Below are positions 5,962 to 7,569 of a DNA stretch of 7,569 nt, piece by piece. Origin of the DNA: Spirochaetota bacterium (GTDB lineage: Bacteria > Spirochaetota > Spirochaetia > Treponematales > UBA12059); the NCBI GenBank assembly GCA_022709445.1, contig JAKLIU010000095.1, forward strand, positions 1 through 7,569, in the 5' to 3' direction. How positions within the stretch are numbered: the stretch's first letter is position 1; every line of letters begins with the position of its first letter. Made by a program: the position numbers and the translations under genes. The notes beneath the pieces are model-generated. The model was not told the DNA's origin. It saw only the letters and a list, made by a program, of their open reading frames with translations, and ran no database searches.

Positions 5962-6798
5962 ATGGCTCGATGCATCGTGGCCGAGGCCGACGCGATCCTG
6001 GACCGCGAGTTCCGCGTCCACCAAAAGGGCTTCGTGCGCCTGGTGGACTACCTGGGGGGCGACGAGCGCATCGTGCAGGCCGCCCGCGTTTCCTACGGAG
6101 GGGGCACCAAGACCGTCCGGGAGGACGCCGGCCTGATCGACTACCTCCTGCGCAACGAGCACACCTCTCCATTCGAGCAGGTGGTGATGACCTTCCATAT
6201 CAAGATGCCCATCTTCGTGGCCAGGCAGTGGATACGCCACCGGACAGCCCGCCTGAACGAGATTTCCGGCCGCTACTCGGTCATGAAGGACGAGTTCTGG
6301 CTGCCCGAGCCGTCGGCCATAGCCAGGCAGAGTTCCGACAACAAGCAGGGCCGGGACAGCGAGCCGGTGGGGCCGGACGAGGCCGCCGCCGTCATCGCCG
6401 CGCTGGAACGGGGACAGAAGGCCGCCTACGCCGACTACACGGCCCTGGTCGACTCCGGCCTGGCCCGGGAACTTGCCCGCGTGAACCTGCCGCTGTCGCT
6501 GTACACGGAGTGGTACTGGCAGATGGACCTGCACAACCTGTTCCGCTTCCTCTCGCTGCGGTTGGACGCCCACGCGCAAAGGGAAATACGGGACTATGCG
6601 GAGGTCCTCCTGGACATCTGCGGGCGGGTCGCGCCCCTGGCCACCGCGAGCTTCAGGAAGCACCTGCTGGGCGGCGCCCGTTTCTCCTCCGACGAGCTGG
6701 GCGCGCTCAAGGCCATACTCGCCGGGAACGAGCCCAAGCTCGGGGGCAAGGAACTTGAGCGCTTCAGGGAAAAACTGGGCGATACGGCGAAAGAGTAG
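5962..6798 (+). CDS. thyX: FAD-dependent thymidylate synthase (ThyX)
   Basis: ThyX methylates dUMP to dTMP with methylenetetrahydrofolate as carbon donor and reduced FAD as hydride carrier; unlike ThyA it leaves tetrahydrofolate rather than dihydrofolate. The 278-residue protein carries the family signature RHR-x7-S at 92-102 (RHRTARLNEIS, followed by GRYS). Other conserved blocks are the N-terminal ARVSYGGGTKT (41-51), HTSPFEQ (67-73), the helix before the signature (PIFVARQW, 83-90), LARVNLPLSLYTEWYWQMDLHN starting at 171, and LRLDAHAQREIRDYA (199-213). All expected flavin- and dUMP-binding blocks seem present, so it should be active. The ATG at 5962 is preceded by AAGGA with 6 bases between. 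Residues from about 230 on are less conserved; the last ~20 are charged. It is a single-gene unit by appearance: divergent from the UPF0158-GNAT gene and convergent with the DUF2804 gene 17 bases away. No ThyA is visible in the window. Confidence 0.97.
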   Translation: MARCIVAEADAILDREFRVHQKGFVRLVDYLGGDERIVQAARVSYGGGTKTVREDAGLIDYLLRNEHTSPFEQVVMTFHIKMPIFVARQWIRHRTARLNEISGRYSVMKDEFWLPEPSAIARQSSDNKQGRDSEPVGPDEAAAVIAALERGQKAAYADYTALVDSGLARELARVNLPLSLYTEWYWQMDLHNLFRFLSLRLDAHAQREIRDYAEVLLDICGRVAPLATASFRKHLLGGARFSSDELGALKAILAGNEPKLGGKELERFREKLGDTAKE

Positions 6799-6815
6799 GG
6801 GAACGTCCGGCGCGA

Positions 6816-7569
6816 CTACGCTCGAAGGTACTTCTTCTCGCCCATGCCGTAGAGGGTCTTGGCGTCGATCTTCTCGCCGCCGTCCGGCGAGCGCAGGATG
6901 CCCTCGAAGGATCCGAACGGGCCGTGGTAGTCGGCGGCGAAGAACAGCGCGTCCACCTTGATGGCGTTCCGGCGCTCGGGCTTGAAGAGCAGGTCCACCA
7001 GGCCCTCGGTGTCCTGGATGTGCCAGATGCCATCGACGCCCTGGGGCCGGGTGACCTTGACCGGCGGCAGGGGAAAGGCCCGGGAGTTCACCCACAGGAC
7101 GTTCTCGTTGTAGACGGCCTGGTCGCGCACCTGGTTGTCCGTCAGGTTGAAGCCCACGCGGCGTCCGCGGGAGTCGACGCCGTAGCCGGTCACCCAGTCG
7201 TAGCGCATCCTGAACGGGTAGTAGCCCTTGTGGTCGTCCATGATGCCCATGGCATCGGCCGCCACGAACTCGTAGCGCTCGTCGTCCGCCTCGAACCAGC
7301 CCTCCATGGGCATGAGCACCTTGGTGGAGTACAGCGCCCGGTTCAGCCCCAGGGGCAGGCAGACCGTGGACGGGGCGGTCTGGCGCGCGTTGTACGCGAA
7401 GCGGAAGCTGCCGGAAAATCCGCCCTTGCGGCGCGCGGAGCTCGACCCAGCCTCCACCAGCACGATGCCCTCCCCGAGCGGCGTGCTGTACGAAATGGAC
7501 GCGTGCCGATCCGTGTACGAGATCTCCTCGCCGTCGATGCGCTCGCCTATGCCGAACGACCGGAGCGGG
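6816..7569 (-). CDS. DUF2804 family protein, 5' end outside the window
   Basis: The frame is open from the right edge to a TAG at 6816, giving about 250 residues. The first candidate start inside the window is a GTG at 7463, but the frame upstream of it reads as good coding sequence (SFGIGERIDGEEISYTDRH), so the true start is outside. The sequence resembles DUF2804: GYYPFRMRYDWVTGYG, then RVGFNLTDNQ and YNENVLWVNSRAFPLPPVKV, then a C-terminal beta-rich stretch ending in GSFEGILRS...LYGMGEKKYLRA. The basic Lys/Arg-Gly-Tyr-Tyr-Pro block and the Asn-Glu-Asn block are the family hallmarks. The fold suggests an all-beta carbohydrate- or lipid-binding type, but the function is not known and I assign none. 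Family members are about 330-350 residues, so about a quarter is missing. It is convergent with thyX and has no visible terminator in the 17-base gap. Confidence 0.75.
   Translation of the reverse strand, partial: PLRSFGIGERIDGEEISYTDRHASISYSTPLGEGIVLVEAGSSSARRKGGFSGSFRFAYNARQTAPSTVCLPLGLNRALYSTKVLMPMEGWFEADDERYEFVAADAMGIMDDHKGYYPFRMRYDWVTGYGVDSRGRRVGFNLTDNQVRDQAVYNENVLWVNSRAFPLPPVKVTRPQGVDGIWHIQDTEGLVDLLFKPERRNAIKVDALFFAADYHGPFGSFEGILRSPDGGEKIDAKTLYGMGEKKYLRA

Noticed and set aside
5082..6758. 558-codon plus-strand frame spanning the UPF0158-GNAT gene, the intergenic region and part of thyX
   Set aside because: It crosses a divergent promoter region and reads out of frame through thyX, whose own frame is unambiguous.
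5839..7095. 418-codon minus-strand frame opposite thyX
   Set aside because: It covers thyX in antisense and overlaps the DUF2804 gene out of frame; no family resemblance.

Overview
The window is GC-rich bacterial DNA with tightly packed genes and third codon positions that are mostly G or C. It reads as ordinary chromosome: fatty-acid synthesis, glycogen metabolism, flavin-dependent thymidylate synthesis and a DNA-alkylation sensor. I see no RNA gene, insertion sequence, CRISPR array or origin. The combination of ThyX, an ATL protein, a UPF0158 domain protein and a DUF2804 protein would fit a GC-rich member of Spirochaetota, but this is a weak inference and other phyla are possible.

Layout from left to right. 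Positions 1-147 (minus) hold the start of an unrecognised ORF that runs off the left edge. Positions 162-1463 (minus) encode the first ~414 residues of the glycogen debranching enzyme GlgX, then a short tail unlike GlgX and an early stop. Positions 1525-4453 (minus) are a compact fatty-acid synthesis cluster, transcribed fabD-fabG-fabF, with no acyl carrier protein gene inside it. A 133-base divergent intergenic region (4454-4586) appears to carry back-to-back promoters with overlapping -35 boxes. An alkyltransferase-like gene (4587-4901, plus) meets a UPF0158-GNAT fusion gene (4908-5813, minus) tail to tail with only 6 bases between. A second divergent region (5814-5961) separates the fusion gene from thyX (5962-6798, plus). 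ThyX in turn converges, 17 bases apart, on a DUF2804 gene (6816 to the right edge, minus) whose 5' end is outside the window.

How the genes work together: FabD loads malonyl groups onto acyl carrier protein, FabF condenses them with the growing acyl chain, and FabG performs the first reduction; the ACP itself must be encoded elsewhere. GlgX follows fabF on the same strand but seems to have its own promoter. ThyX makes dTMP, and the ATL protein is expected to flag O6-alkylguanine for excision repair, but nothing shows that the genes right of 4500 form one pathway.

I found no convincing new multi-gene system. The points most worth a second look are the abrupt end of GlgX with a foreign-looking tail, the UPF0158-GNAT fusion, the PWWRV motif of the ATL protein, the missing acpP, and two genes (glgX and the ATL gene) that lack a Shine-Dalgarno sequence and have promoter-like elements placed for leaderless or nearly leaderless transcripts.
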